Shown: positions 9,888 through 18,849 of the stretch, piece after piece
How the letters are laid out: each line of letters starts with the position of its first letter
Numbering within the stretch: position 1 is the stretch's first letter
Source of the DNA: Chromera velia
Lineage: Eukaryota > Sar > Chromeraceae
Reading direction: 5' to 3'
Length of the DNA: 22,086 nucleotides
NCBI GenBank assembly: GCA_018398765.1
Contig: JAHBMJ010001165.1
Span: forward strand, 12,501 to 34,586
Translations under genes and position numbers: made by a program
Notes under the pieces: model-generated
Database searches by the model: none
The model's input: only the letters and a program-made list of their open reading frames with translations
Told to the model about the DNA's origin: nothing

Positions 9888-10020
9888 CGCGTGTATGTTG
9901 GCACCCGCTTCGCGGTTAAGTCGTCCGGATTGAAAAATGTTAGGGACCGCGCGCCTTCGGCGTGCCCTCCGGATTGCCCAACCCGGATGCCGTCCGGATT
10001 CCGTAAGGATTATTCGGTAA
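9888..10020. repeat. TCCGGATT-motif cluster with two TTCG-loop hairpins, outer flank of the right arm
   Basis: Just outside the right arm the motif TCCGGATT occurs repeatedly (near 9929, 9969 and 9994, with CCCGGATG at about 9981), interleaved with two small hairpins, ACCCGC-TTC-GCGGTT and GCGCGCC-TTC-GGCGTGC. The left arm has no equivalent flank. Motif clusters of this type often mark subterminal binding regions of DNA transposons. Confidence 0.5.
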
Positions 10021-10492
10021 TTTTTGATGCATGAATGTGCATGGATGCTTGCGTGTTCGTTCTTTGTTTCTTCTCTTTTCTGTGAGCAATTGTCGACAGT
10101 TGTATAGGTATCAGACATTCTGTGGGCATGTCTCGTGCTCGGTACCACGTCTTTGTTTCTCTGATTGATTCTCCTTGGGGGAGAGCTCTTACAGTGCCGC
10201 GGGAAAGTGTACTACCATGCATCTGTTTGCTGGTTCGTTGCATTCTTCTTGCTTGTACTGTTGCTCTCAAACTTTCACCCACATTTCTTCGTATTTTTTT
10301 TCCATGCTCCATGCAGCCAGTAAGGTTCGGGTTCTGTTTTTTATCTTTGTGCTCCGAGGTTGAAGTCGATCTTTCTTGGTATTCTGATTTGAGCTCGGAA
10401 TGTCTCACCGCTGGCAGGCCATTTTGCAAGTCTTGAGCCTCTTTTTTGTCTACTCCGATCGTCGTTCGTGTCCTCCAGCCGTTGGTCTTCAC
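10010..10492 (-). CDS. 160-codon open frame, doubtful
   Basis: A minus-strand frame from ATG (10492) to TGA near 10010 encodes a basic, Lys/Arg/Thr/Gln-rich sequence with no recognisable domain, signal or membrane segment. It overlaps a T-rich plus-strand region, which lowers the stop frequency on the minus strand and makes a chance frame plausible. It could be an exon or element cargo next to the inverted repeat. Reported only for its length. Confidence 0.15.
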   Translation of the reverse strand: MKTNGWRTRTTIGVDKKEAQDLQNGLPAVRHSELKSEYQERSTSTSEHKDKKQNPNLTGCMEHGKKIRRNVGESLRATVQARRMQRTSKQMHGSTLSRGTVRALPQGESIRETKTWYRARDMPTECLIPIQLSTIAHRKEKKQRTNTQASMHIHASKITE

Positions 10493-10636
10493 TGGGGGTC
10501 GTGGCCATGGTTCCTTGACCTAGGAATTGAACGCAGGCTTTGCCTTAGGTTTACGCTTCTAGAGATTGAACCTATGCCGTCGCCCCTAAGACTGGGCGGT
10601 GAGCTCAATATCATCATTATATATGCTGCATGCATG

Positions 10637-10760
10637 AGCGCGCGCGCGATGCACCCGCGCGGCGGCCGCGGCGGCGCCGGGACTCCCGGGCCATCCCGGC
10701 CCGCGCGCGTTAATTCGATCGATCTCGCGGCGCCGCGCCCGCGATCGCGCGACGACGCCT
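10637..10760. promoter_or_regulatory. CpG-dense, palindrome-rich island upstream of the HDAC gene
   Basis: About 120 bp of very high GC and CpG content stand out from the flanks. They are packed with short palindromes (GCGCGCGC, GCGGCCGC, GGCGCC, CCCGGG, TCGATCGA, GCGATCGC). It lies 255 bp upstream of the HDAC start codon with no better reading frame over it. A CpG-island-like promoter element is possible; a foreign insertion is the alternative. Confidence 0.35.
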
Positions 10761-10941
10761 TGAAATCGAACGCGGAAATTCGAGTCAACCAGAATCGACC
10801 CGCCCAAATCTTCCCAAATCTCAAGCTGCGAGTCAAGCATCTCAAGCAATGCCCTTGCACAATCCAGCAATAATCGACAAGCAATCATCTCCATTGATAT
10901 CGCTCTAGCTTTTGATGTAGCCCTTTCACCAGGTCGTGTAA

Positions 10942-10999
10942 CTCAAGCGGTCTTGAGGCCGTCTAGACGAATCCCCCGATCTGCCGTCTCGGAGACGGC
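10942..10999. promoter_or_regulatory. Three consecutive palindromes just upstream of the HDAC start codon
   Basis: CTCAAG-CGGT-CTTGAG (10942-10957), CGTCTAGACG (10960-10969) and GCCGTCTC-G-GAGACGGC (10983-10999) follow one another within 58 bp, ending 15 bp before the ATG. As DNA they could be dimeric factor sites; as 5' UTR RNA they would be stable hairpins. The function is inferred. Confidence 0.45.
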
Positions 11000-11014
11000 T
11001 TCAATTTGTCTGTG

Positions 11015-13000
11015 ATGCGGAAATCTTTGTCTCCATCTTCTTCCTCCTCCTCCTCCTCCTGCTCTTCATCTGATGCGGCCCCTGCTGTGACAGGTGCAGC
11101 CACAGATGACGAGAAAAAAAGGAGAGTCGGGTACTTTTACGAAGCCAACATGGGTTGTCACTTCTACGGACGACAGCACCACATGCAGCCCCAACGCTTG
11201 AAAATGACGCACGAACTGATTACCTCTCTGGACTTGGGGTGGGATCTTTTGGTGCGTTCGCGTCTCTCTTGTCCTACTTTTTTGCTTCTTGTTGTCTTTA
11301 TTTGTGTATGCGGGGGCGAATCCATTTTCTCATTCTTCATCGGTTCGCTTTTTGAAGTCTTCACCCTTTTCCAGCTTCTCAGGTTGTCTGCCGCTCGGTT
11401 CCTTGGTCGATGCGCACTCAATGAGCGCCACCCTTTTTTCTCCTTTTGTCTGCGCAAAACGTGAAGGCATAAAGGCTCAAAAATTGTCGGCACAGGCTTG
11501 ATGAGAATGGGATTTGTAACGGGACATCTCTATTGGGCTTTGGTTGGGCTGCTAGCCTGTCCACACGCTGCTTGTTCATCCGTCTACATGCGAAAGGAAG
11601 AACGAACCATGGCAGCATTCTCTCGTGTGGCTGTCAGTCCGTTGGCACTCTTTTGTCTACGCCGCGATTACCGTTCTTGGTCGTTCTTTTCAAATAAATA
11701 ACGTTCGCAGTACCTTCACGCAGGTTCACAAACATTCATTGTCCTGCATTGGATTGGACTTTCTCAGTGCACACCAACACTTTCCTGTCGCTTTCCTTCC
11801 CGCCACCGCTGCATGCAGCAATTTGAGCCTCGACGTGCCGAGGAGAGTGAACTCGAGAGATTCCATTCGAGAGATTACGTGGATTTCTTCAGGAGCGTTT
11901 CGACACTACCAGACTGGCAGGTCAGGTTCTGTCAGAGAATCTTTTCTGTTTGAGATATTTGGTCAATGTGATCATCAACAATTTGTCCGTCTGGGAACAA
12001 TCGGCAGAGAATGAGTACGCTGGCGAGTCAACAGTTTGCTTCTGCGAAGGCTTTGGTGTTAGATTGGATTCGGGCATGAAAGACCACGGAAGGAAGGATC
12101 GGAGTGACCGGGGGGGGGCAGTTTGCGTAGTGCCTCGTCGATGGATGAGCAGTTGTAGAGAGAAGGGTCGAGGAGACTGAGATGTGTGTTCTTCTGAAAA
12201 AGGAAAAGTGTAGTGGTCACGCGCTCCTGGGTTGGGACAAAATGAAAAGCTGAAGCCTTTGTTTGCCCTTTTGTTTGTTTGAGGGAGAGCTTCTGCCCTT
12301 CATGTGCGCCTGGTATTTTTTTTTATCTTCATTGTTTTTGATATGAAGGTTGGGACTCGGGTCAATTGAAACCGATATTCAACATCTGCGTGGGAATGGA
12401 TGGGGCCTTTCTGTGCTCATCTATCTGCATGACTGCCTCCCTGTCTGTGTGTCTGTGTGCTGACGAGCAGAAGTTGTTGCGTCCGAACAAATTCAATCTG
12501 GCGGCAGGGGAGGGGGACGGGGACTGCCCTATTGTTGACGGAATGTTCGACTTTCAGGTCCGTCCGTCAGTTGAAAGGACAGAATTTGGAGAGAAAAAAA
12601 AGGGTTTTTGACTTTCAAGTGAGACACGGGAGTCTTCAGACGGGTTGACTGTTGCCTTTGGACAGAAAAAACAAAAAAACAAATTCGCCATCAGTTGAAA
12701 AGCATGCAGGCAGTCCAGCAGCAAGGAACCGAGAAAGCCGAACGGCTTCATGGCGTTCGTTCGTTGGTTGGCTGAAGCAGGGGGGGTCTAGGCAGGCAGA
12801 GAGGTGCCCTCCATGCGGAAGCTGACAAAGAAAGCGGATCTCGGAGAAGAAAAGAAAAGACGTGAAAAGGGAAGAGCGAGGTTGAGAGCAAACGGCGGGG
12901 CAGCAGGGGAAAAGGCAGAAGCGGGAAAGAAATGACAGAATGAAAGAAGGAGTAGCGAAAGGAAGAAAGGAAGAAGGAAAGAGAGAGAAAGAGAGAAAGA

Positions 13001-13036
<36 letters not shown>

Positions 13037-13696
13037 GAGACAGAGAGAGAGAGACAGAGTTTCCACAGATTGAGGGAGCCTGAATGGGCCATTCGAGCGA
13101 CATTGTTTCGTGTTTCTCTTCTCTTCCATCGCATCACCATGCAATCAATCGACCACTTCTCAATCCCCTCTTTCTTCCCCTTCCCCTGTGTGTACGCATG
13201 AATGCAGGCCCTCTGTTCAGGTGCCTCCATTGAGGCCGCCTCTCTGATCAACAACAGAGGGGCAGACATCGCAATCAATTGGGCGGGAGGGCTCCATCAT
13301 GCCAAGAGGCGACAGGCCTACGGGTTCTGCTACCTCAATGTCAGTCTGGCTGTCTGCCTGTCTGTCGGGGAGCGCGCCAAAAGAAGAAAGAAAAAAACAG
13401 AAGAGAATGAAGAAAGAGAAAAGGGAAAAGAAAAGACGATAGAGTTTGTCGGATGCATCCATCCATCCATCCATCCATCCATCCAGTGGTCAGGGCAAGG
13501 AGGTGGAAGGAAGGACTGGTAACAACTTGACTGATCAAACGAGAAGGGAAGGGAAGTAGAACGATGTGGAATGACTGAGAGAGCCCCTCTGGATCTCCCT
13601 TCTCTTTTTTTTTTTCTTTCCTTTCCTTTCCTTTCACTGTTCCCGCTTTCTGTCTTGCTTTCGTTCTTCCCTCTTTGCTCTTTTTCTTCCTTTGTT

Positions 13697-13749
<53 letters not shown>

Positions 13750-14691
13750 GCATGCACACACACATGCACACACACGCTCAAACACTCACACGGATTGTCG
13801 GCATCCGTCTTCGACATTTATTTGGAAAGCGACGGTGAAGAGAGGGTGGGATCTTTTCCGTTTTGTTTCTTCCTTTGTTTCCTTGCGTCTCTAAAAATCT
13901 TTTTTGACACTCTGTGCTCTCCTCTTCTCTTATTCGTCCATATGACTGCATGCATCCAGGATATCGTTCTGTGTATTCTGGAGCTGTTGACTGTCCACAA
14001 TCGGGTGATGTACATCGACATCGATATCCACCACGGAGATGGGGTTGAGGAGGCATTTTGGCATTCGAACAGGTGAGTGCCTTATTTTTTGGGTGTGTTT
14101 TCTTCGAGTCTTTTTTCTTTGTGAGAAAGTCCTGCGGGATCTTTCTGAGTGACTAAAGCATCACCAAGTCGCTCCCTTACTTGATATGCATGTCGGCGTA
14201 GCATGATCTTGATGTGCCCCTCTGATAGAAGCAAAGAAAGAGGCTTTGCACCCTCCGATCCCCCGATTTTTCCTTCCTTCCTTCTTCTTTCTTTAACCAC
14301 TTCCGGTTTCTCTGGACAGCTTTTCGTTCCTGGTGTTCTTCCTGCTTTACTTTACTCTCGTGTGCACTCGCAGGGTATTGACAGTCTCTTTTCACATGTA
14401 CGACGGCAATTTCTTTCCGGGCACAGGACACTTAGACGACAGGGGAGAACTCGACGGAAAGGGGTACTCAGTGAATGTGCCCCTGAAGGAGGGGGTGGAT
14501 GATGAGTGCTTCCTGTCTCTGTCTCGGCCTGTGATCGGGAAATGTGTCGAACAGTACCGTCCCGACGTCATCGTCCTGCAGTGCGGTGCAGATTCACTCA
14601 GAGGTCTGCCGGCCTGTTCGTCCCTTTCTCGCTGTCTCCCTGTCTGTCTTTCTCTCTCTCACTCGCTCTCACTGTGTGTCTGCGTGTCTGT

Positions 14692-14742
<51 letters not shown>

Positions 14743-16711
14743 GGCTTGTGTGTGTGTGTCTGTGTCTGTGTAAGTGCTCCCGCCTCATTGTTTCAGTCGT
14801 TCGTTGTGCTTGTCCCAGTATTCTTTTTTCCTTGTGCGATGAGAGGAAATGAAAGGGGAATTCAACCGAGACGGCACTTTCATTCAATGACGTTCCGTTT
14901 GACTCTATGTCGTTCGTTGGTTTATCGATGCATGTCGCTCTTCTCTTCTTTCTGTCCACTCCTGCATGGATGCAGGGGACATGATTGGAGAATGGAATAT
15001 GTCCATCAGGGGCCACGGGGAGTGTGTGGAGTTCTGCAGGGGGTTTGGTATTCCCCTGGTGATCCTGGGGGGAGGGGGGTATACAGTCGAGAACGTGTCC
15101 CGGTGCTGGGCTTACGAGACGGCTGTGTGTCTGGGGGTGCAGGCGTGTGACCTGCCGTCAACAATACCGTTGCATGTCGGTTGTTGGGGAAAGAAGAAAT
15201 TTCATGGATGCATGGATTTGATTGCTGGACTGAGGTGAATAGAAGGAAGAATCTTTGGAAGACAAAAACGCTGTCTTGTCCTCGAACATGCGCTTCTGTT
15301 TCTGTGCTCTTCGCAGCATACCTTTCGTTTCGCTTCTGTGCGTTCCCAATCAAATCTTTTTTGAATCACCCAAGTCGGCTTCCCAGCTTCACCCCGACAA
15401 GCATATTCGCTTTCCTCTTGAAACGTGCAAACACTGATACGATGGAGCCTGGAAACTTCAATGAGTCCAACAAAGGCACGGTTGGTTCTGAAGAGCACAT
15501 TTCACTCACAGCACTGCACGGGAGCATCGCAAACATCTCCCTCACCACAGAGGATTTCCTTCAACGCACTTCCTTCGGGCAGGTAGGCAGAGGGGAGGCA
15601 GGAAGGAAATCTGGCTGGGGGCTTGTGTGATGGTCAGGCAGGATGGCCACCACTTTATTTCCTTCCATGCTTGCAGGACTTCAGTGCATTCTACGCAGAG
15701 GGGAAGCATCAGCTTCTTTTCGAACGAGGAAGCAGGTAAGTGAGGGCTAGAGTGAGTGGACGCGTCAGACACCGCCTGAGTACGTGGGGGGGTGGGTGGG
15801 TGGGTAGGTGATCGAATCAATCAATGAGAAGAGGCTCGGGTATTGTCAAAGAGTGTATGAGTATAGGAGAGAGGTAAGGCGTGCGTTGATGAATTGCTCA
15901 AATGAGACAGACAAGGAATCCGTGATGAAAGAAGGAATTAATAAATGGAAAAATGCATGAGTGGACAGAACGAAGAGAGAGAAGGAAAACATGAATTTCT
16001 GTTTATTGTTCTCTCACGATGTGGAAGAGTTGTGAGCGCCAATCTAGCTGTCTTGTCTCTGCCAACGCATTCGGATCCCATTCGGATTGCCTGGTAACAT
16101 TTAGTCCGCTTGCCTGCCTGCCTGCCTGCCTGCCTTCCCTGTCTTACTGTATGTGTACACATGCAGGGTGCCGATTAACAAGAACAGCGTCAAATCCGTC
16201 AACGATGTGCGAACAGCGGTCCTCCGAGCAATAGGAGAAATGGAAGCTGTACCATGTAAGCTTGCGTGCTCTCTCTAGTTCAGCAGCTGTCTCGACAGGG
16301 AAGAAAGAAAGGGAAGCATGGGAGATCGACGCACGCATATTTTCTTTCGACGCATGACTGTCAAACGACTCTCCAACGTGCCTTCCTTTCTGCCTGTCTG
16401 TCTGTCTGCGAGTCCGGCGTCTTTATATTCGTCTCCATTTATCTCTGTCTCCGTCCGTTCATCCATCTTTCCCTGTGTATCGAACATGTCAAGAACGGGT
16501 GTCGCATATCTAGTCGCGCAGATCTAGTTTCAAATTCTCCAAAGAGGTATCCCTCTCATGCGAGCGTGCAATTACTGCTCTGAGTAAACGAGAAATGTGC
16601 TTTTGCGCTTCAATTTGTCGTCTTGTTGCAGCCAATTTTTGGCATCAGGGAAGACAAATCCAGTCAAAAAAAGAAGCCAAGAAGGGAGAGAGAAAGAAGA
16701 GAAGTTTGTGA
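11015..16711 (+). CDS. Class I (Rpd3/HDAC1-3-type) histone deacetylase, about 11 exons
   Basis: A zinc-dependent lysine deacetylase of histone tails, expected in nuclear co-repressor complexes. Exons chosen by homology and phase: 11015-11251, 11819-11920, 12471-12557, 13208-13339, 13960-14072, 14374-14603, 14976-15175, about 15317-15582, 15677-15735, 16167-16255, 16632-16711. The start ATG at 11015 precedes a Ser-rich leader (about 30 residues) and the family opening [17 protein letters not shown]. Catalytic parts: GGLHHA (His172/His173), DIDIHHGDG (zinc ligands Asp208, His210), [16 protein letters not shown] (zinc ligand Asp302) and [14 protein letters not shown] (Tyr336). All key residues are present, so the enzyme should be active. 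Class I assignment rests on these motifs and the LHPD-like end of the fold. A C-terminal tail of roughly 100 residues ends in a Lys/Arg cluster ([14 protein letters not shown]), possibly a nuclear localisation signal, and is unlike human HDAC tails. Uncertain points: the exon 7-8 junction and an alternative last exon. Confidence 0.93.
11252..11818 (+). other. HDAC intron 1
   Basis: Bounded by a GTGCGT donor and a CTGCATGCAG acceptor, phase 0. It is pyrimidine-rich with no gene seen inside; the 109- and 66-codon minus-strand frames within it are not supported. Confidence 0.8.
11921..12470 (+). other. HDAC intron 2
   Basis: GTCAGG donor, GACGAGCAG acceptor, phase 0. Protein homology runs straight from exon 2 ([16 protein letters not shown]) to exon 3 ([20 protein letters not shown]), so no exon is missing here. 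No other feature seen. Confidence 0.8.
12558..13207 (+). other. HDAC intron 3, with (CA)n/(GA)n tract
   Basis: GTCCGT donor, GAATGCAG acceptor, phase 0. A purine tract runs into (CA)n and then (GA)n at about 12965-13053. Long minus-strand frames over this tract are repeat artefacts. Confidence 0.8.
13340..13959 (+). other. HDAC intron 4, with several microsatellites
   Basis: GTCAGT donor and GCATGCATCCAG acceptor. It contains a tetranucleotide (ATCC)n at about 13456-13484, a (CT)n run at 13701-13727 and a (CA)n run at 13728-13749. Confidence 0.8.
14604..14975 (+). other. HDAC intron 6, with (TG)n microsatellite
   Basis: GTCTGC donor and CATGGATGCAG acceptor. A pyrimidine/TG tract peaks in pure (TG)n at about 14697-14740. 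Intron 5 (14073-14373) is shorter and shows nothing notable. Confidence 0.8.
15736..16631 (+). other. HDAC introns 9 and 10 around the 89-nt exon 10
   Basis: Intron 9 (15736-16166) has a GTAAGT donor, an ACATGCAG acceptor and a (TGCC)n tract at about 16111-16134. Intron 10 (16256-16631) has a GTAAGC donor and a GTTGCAG acceptor. No other gene seen. Confidence 0.75.
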
Positions 16712-16819
16712 AAGCACTGCAGCTCTCTCTCTCTCTCCTCTCGTGATGCACTTGCGTACGTGGATTACTCAAGCTTGCTTCTTTCTTTCGTACCTTGGAA
16801 CTGAATTCCTCCTGTTGCA

Positions 16820-16907
16820 GCTGTGCCAATTAGAAGCCTCCACGAATAGGGCCTTCAGTCTGGACTCTGGAAAAGAAAGAATCAAGAAGAAGACGATGGA
16901 GTGTTAA
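16820..16907 (+). CDS. Possible alternative last exon of the HDAC gene
   Basis: A CCTGTTGCAG acceptor precedes an open stretch reading LCQLEASTNRAFSLDSGKER and IKKKTMEC to TAA at 16905-16907. It looks protein-like and basic. The favoured exon 11 frame already stops at 16709-16711. Reaching this exon needs a different phase, for example donor GTACCA for exon 10 and GTTTGT for exon 11. Either tail would be lysine-rich. Confidence 0.3.
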
Positions 16908-16911
16908 CCTG

Positions 16912-17695
16912 ACTGGTTCATTGGGTTACTGTCGAGTCACTGGCGGCCACTCAGGCTTACTGTGGTGAATTATGTAGTTATAGATCTGCGACTAGATATG
17001 CGAGGGAGTCTTTAGAGCCCTTCTGGAATTCATGCATGAAATTTTATCTAGAATTTTATACATCTCGTAAGTTGAGTCGTAACACATCTGCATTAATTTG
17101 CATCTTTCTGTGATTTTTTTAATTCAAATTTTGTACTGAAACAAAAATATAAAAATAAGTTAGTAATCAATTTTATCGTATGCTATATAACACCTCAGTT
17201 ACACCTGTGTGACTCGGAAGCACTTGTAGTAAGTATGACTAGAAGTATGATTTGTTATCAGATTCGGTGTGACACCTATTATGAAACTCACTCTAAGCAC
17301 TTTTTTTAAACATCGCACGCTTAAAACTTGAAGTCGTTATCTAACTTGTTATTGAAGTAAGTGTATTTTAAATATTAATCGTCGATCTAGCACTATAGAC
17401 TTAGTAGGATTAGGATTAGGATTTATATCCGGATGATTGGCCTCCCACCCCAATGCCGAATGTCCGACGTGCAGCTCCCAAGGAAAGCGTCTAGACGTAT
17501 CAGACCTCTCTGGCCGGCCCACACAGGTCTAGCCTGTGCCGTAAACGGTTTACAATTGAAGAAAAAGCACACGCGGCATCATTTTTCCTTTATCTGAATG
17601 GCTTTCTCGTTCCGATCTGAGGCCATCTGGCAGAGGGGCAAAAGGCTGCTACAAGCGAAATGACTTTTAGTGCTGAAACGCAAGAGTGAAAAGGA
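16912..17695. other. AT-rich non-coding stretch downstream of HDAC
   Basis: No reading frame or known element was seen. Composition becomes AT-rich from about 17000. A short GATTAG repeat occurs at about 17405-17424, followed by a GC-richer block at about 17440-17545 with no recognisable feature. Confidence 0.5.
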
Positions 17696-17724
17696 GAAAA
17701 AGAATTAAGAGAAGAGATTAAGAC

Positions 17725-18395
17725 CAAGTGAGAGAGAGAACACGTTTATTTTATATACTTTTCAGAGTAACTAAGAACGTTTCTTTTCCCGAGACGCACA
17801 AAGAGGAACGGTAAAGCCCTCTCTCTTCTTATGGATTGCTTCTTGTCGTTCTGTCTGACTCAGGAAGATGAAGTGACACCATAACTGTTGAGGAGAGTAA
17901 CAAGAAAGGAAACTTCAACCAGAGTGAAAAAAAAGAACGAAAAATTGAGACTAAGTGAGAAAAAGAGAGAAGTACTCTTCTGTTTTCTTTCACATTTTTC
18001 TAAGTAACCAAGAAGATTCTTTTCTCGAGACGCACAGAGGGGAATGAAAAACCTTCTCTCTTCTTATGGGTTGCTTCTTGTTGTTCTGTCCAACTCAAAA
18101 AGGGTAAGGTCACAGAGGGAGTTGCAGAAAAGAAACTTTCAAACAGAGAAGAAAAAAGAAAGGGAAACCAAGAGTTCACTTCTCTTTAAATTTCTTTCAC
18201 ACTTTTCAGAGTCACCAAGAACGTTCTTTCTCAAGACACACAGAGGGGAATGGAAAACCCTCTCTCTTCTTATCGGTTGCTTCTTATCATTCTGTCTGAC
18301 TAAGAGAGGTGAAGTGATAGAAAGAGTGACAAGAAAGACAGGTTTCACACTCTGAGTCTGAGAAAAGAGAAAAGAAAGAAAGATTGAGACTAAAT
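17725..18395. repeat. Three-unit tandem repeat, unit about 206-236 bp
   Basis: Three diverged copies sit head to tail. Landmarks recur in order: a TTTTCAGAGTAAC-type block, AAGAACGTTCTTT-type block, GAGACGCACA (17791, 18027 and, as AAGACACACA, 18233), CCCTCTCTCTTCTTAT, GGTTGCTTCTT, and a long purine stretch. Copy spacing is 236 and then 206 bp. The unit is purine-rich in one half and pyrimidine-rich in the other. A plus-strand frame at 18044-18355 crosses units and is not considered a gene. Confidence 0.8.
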
Positions 18396-18404
18396 GAGGG
18401 AGTA

Positions 18405-18423
18405 GTAGTAGTGTCCACCCTAC

Positions 18424-18457
<34 letters not shown>

Positions 18458-18458
18458 A
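18405..18458. repeat. (TAG)n trinucleotide repeat
   Basis: Two runs of AGT/TAG repeats (about 18403-18414 and 18424-18457) are separated by a short unique piece. Minus-strand Tyr and Thr runs here are repeat artefacts. Confidence 0.95.
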
Positions 18459-18849
18459 GCATAGTTGGGAGGCATGTGCAGACGCAAAGTGGGGGGATGC
18501 GATACTTGGGGCAAACGTGGACAGAGAGGCAAAGCAGAACCCCTAGCAGTTCACGTATAGAAAGAAGGCAGGAACATGTGAAGCCATCTTTCTTCTTTTG
18601 TTTGTCATTGTACATCATCTCTCTGTGATTGTGGCTCCGCGGTCCATCCACTCTGGAAAAATTGGTAAAGGGTCTTCAGCTTCGGAATATTTGGTATTGA
18701 AGACTAGAAAAAATCAGCTTTCGATGGGTCAGATGTTTTGATTTCAGCAGTGTTTTTTGCCTTATTTAAGCCTTTATGGGAAAGTTTGGCAAGGGAGGGG
18801 CAAAAAAGGGAAAATTTGGTAGGGGTCTTAAAGTTCTAGTACCAAAAAT
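18459..18849. other. Unassigned stretch before the RT fragment
   Basis: No supported gene. It is moderately AT-rich, with two similar GGTAAAGGGTCTTC / GGTAGGGGTCTTAA pieces (about 18663 and 18819). It may include 5' sequence of the truncated LINE. Confidence 0.4.

Noticed and set aside
10500-10600. Possible tRNA or tRNA-derived SINE on the minus strand, from two TTCAAT box-B-like strings and a terminal CCA
   Set aside because: No acceptor or T-arm stem pairs correctly, so no cloverleaf can be drawn.
12636-13278. Minus-strand frames of 118-176 codons in HDAC intron 3
   Set aside because: They are Ser/Leu/Cys-rich translations of purine and CA repeats, inside an intron of a confident gene.
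18139-18651. 170-codon minus-strand frame
   Set aside because: It crosses the tandem repeat and the (TAG)n tract, giving Thr runs and no coding character.
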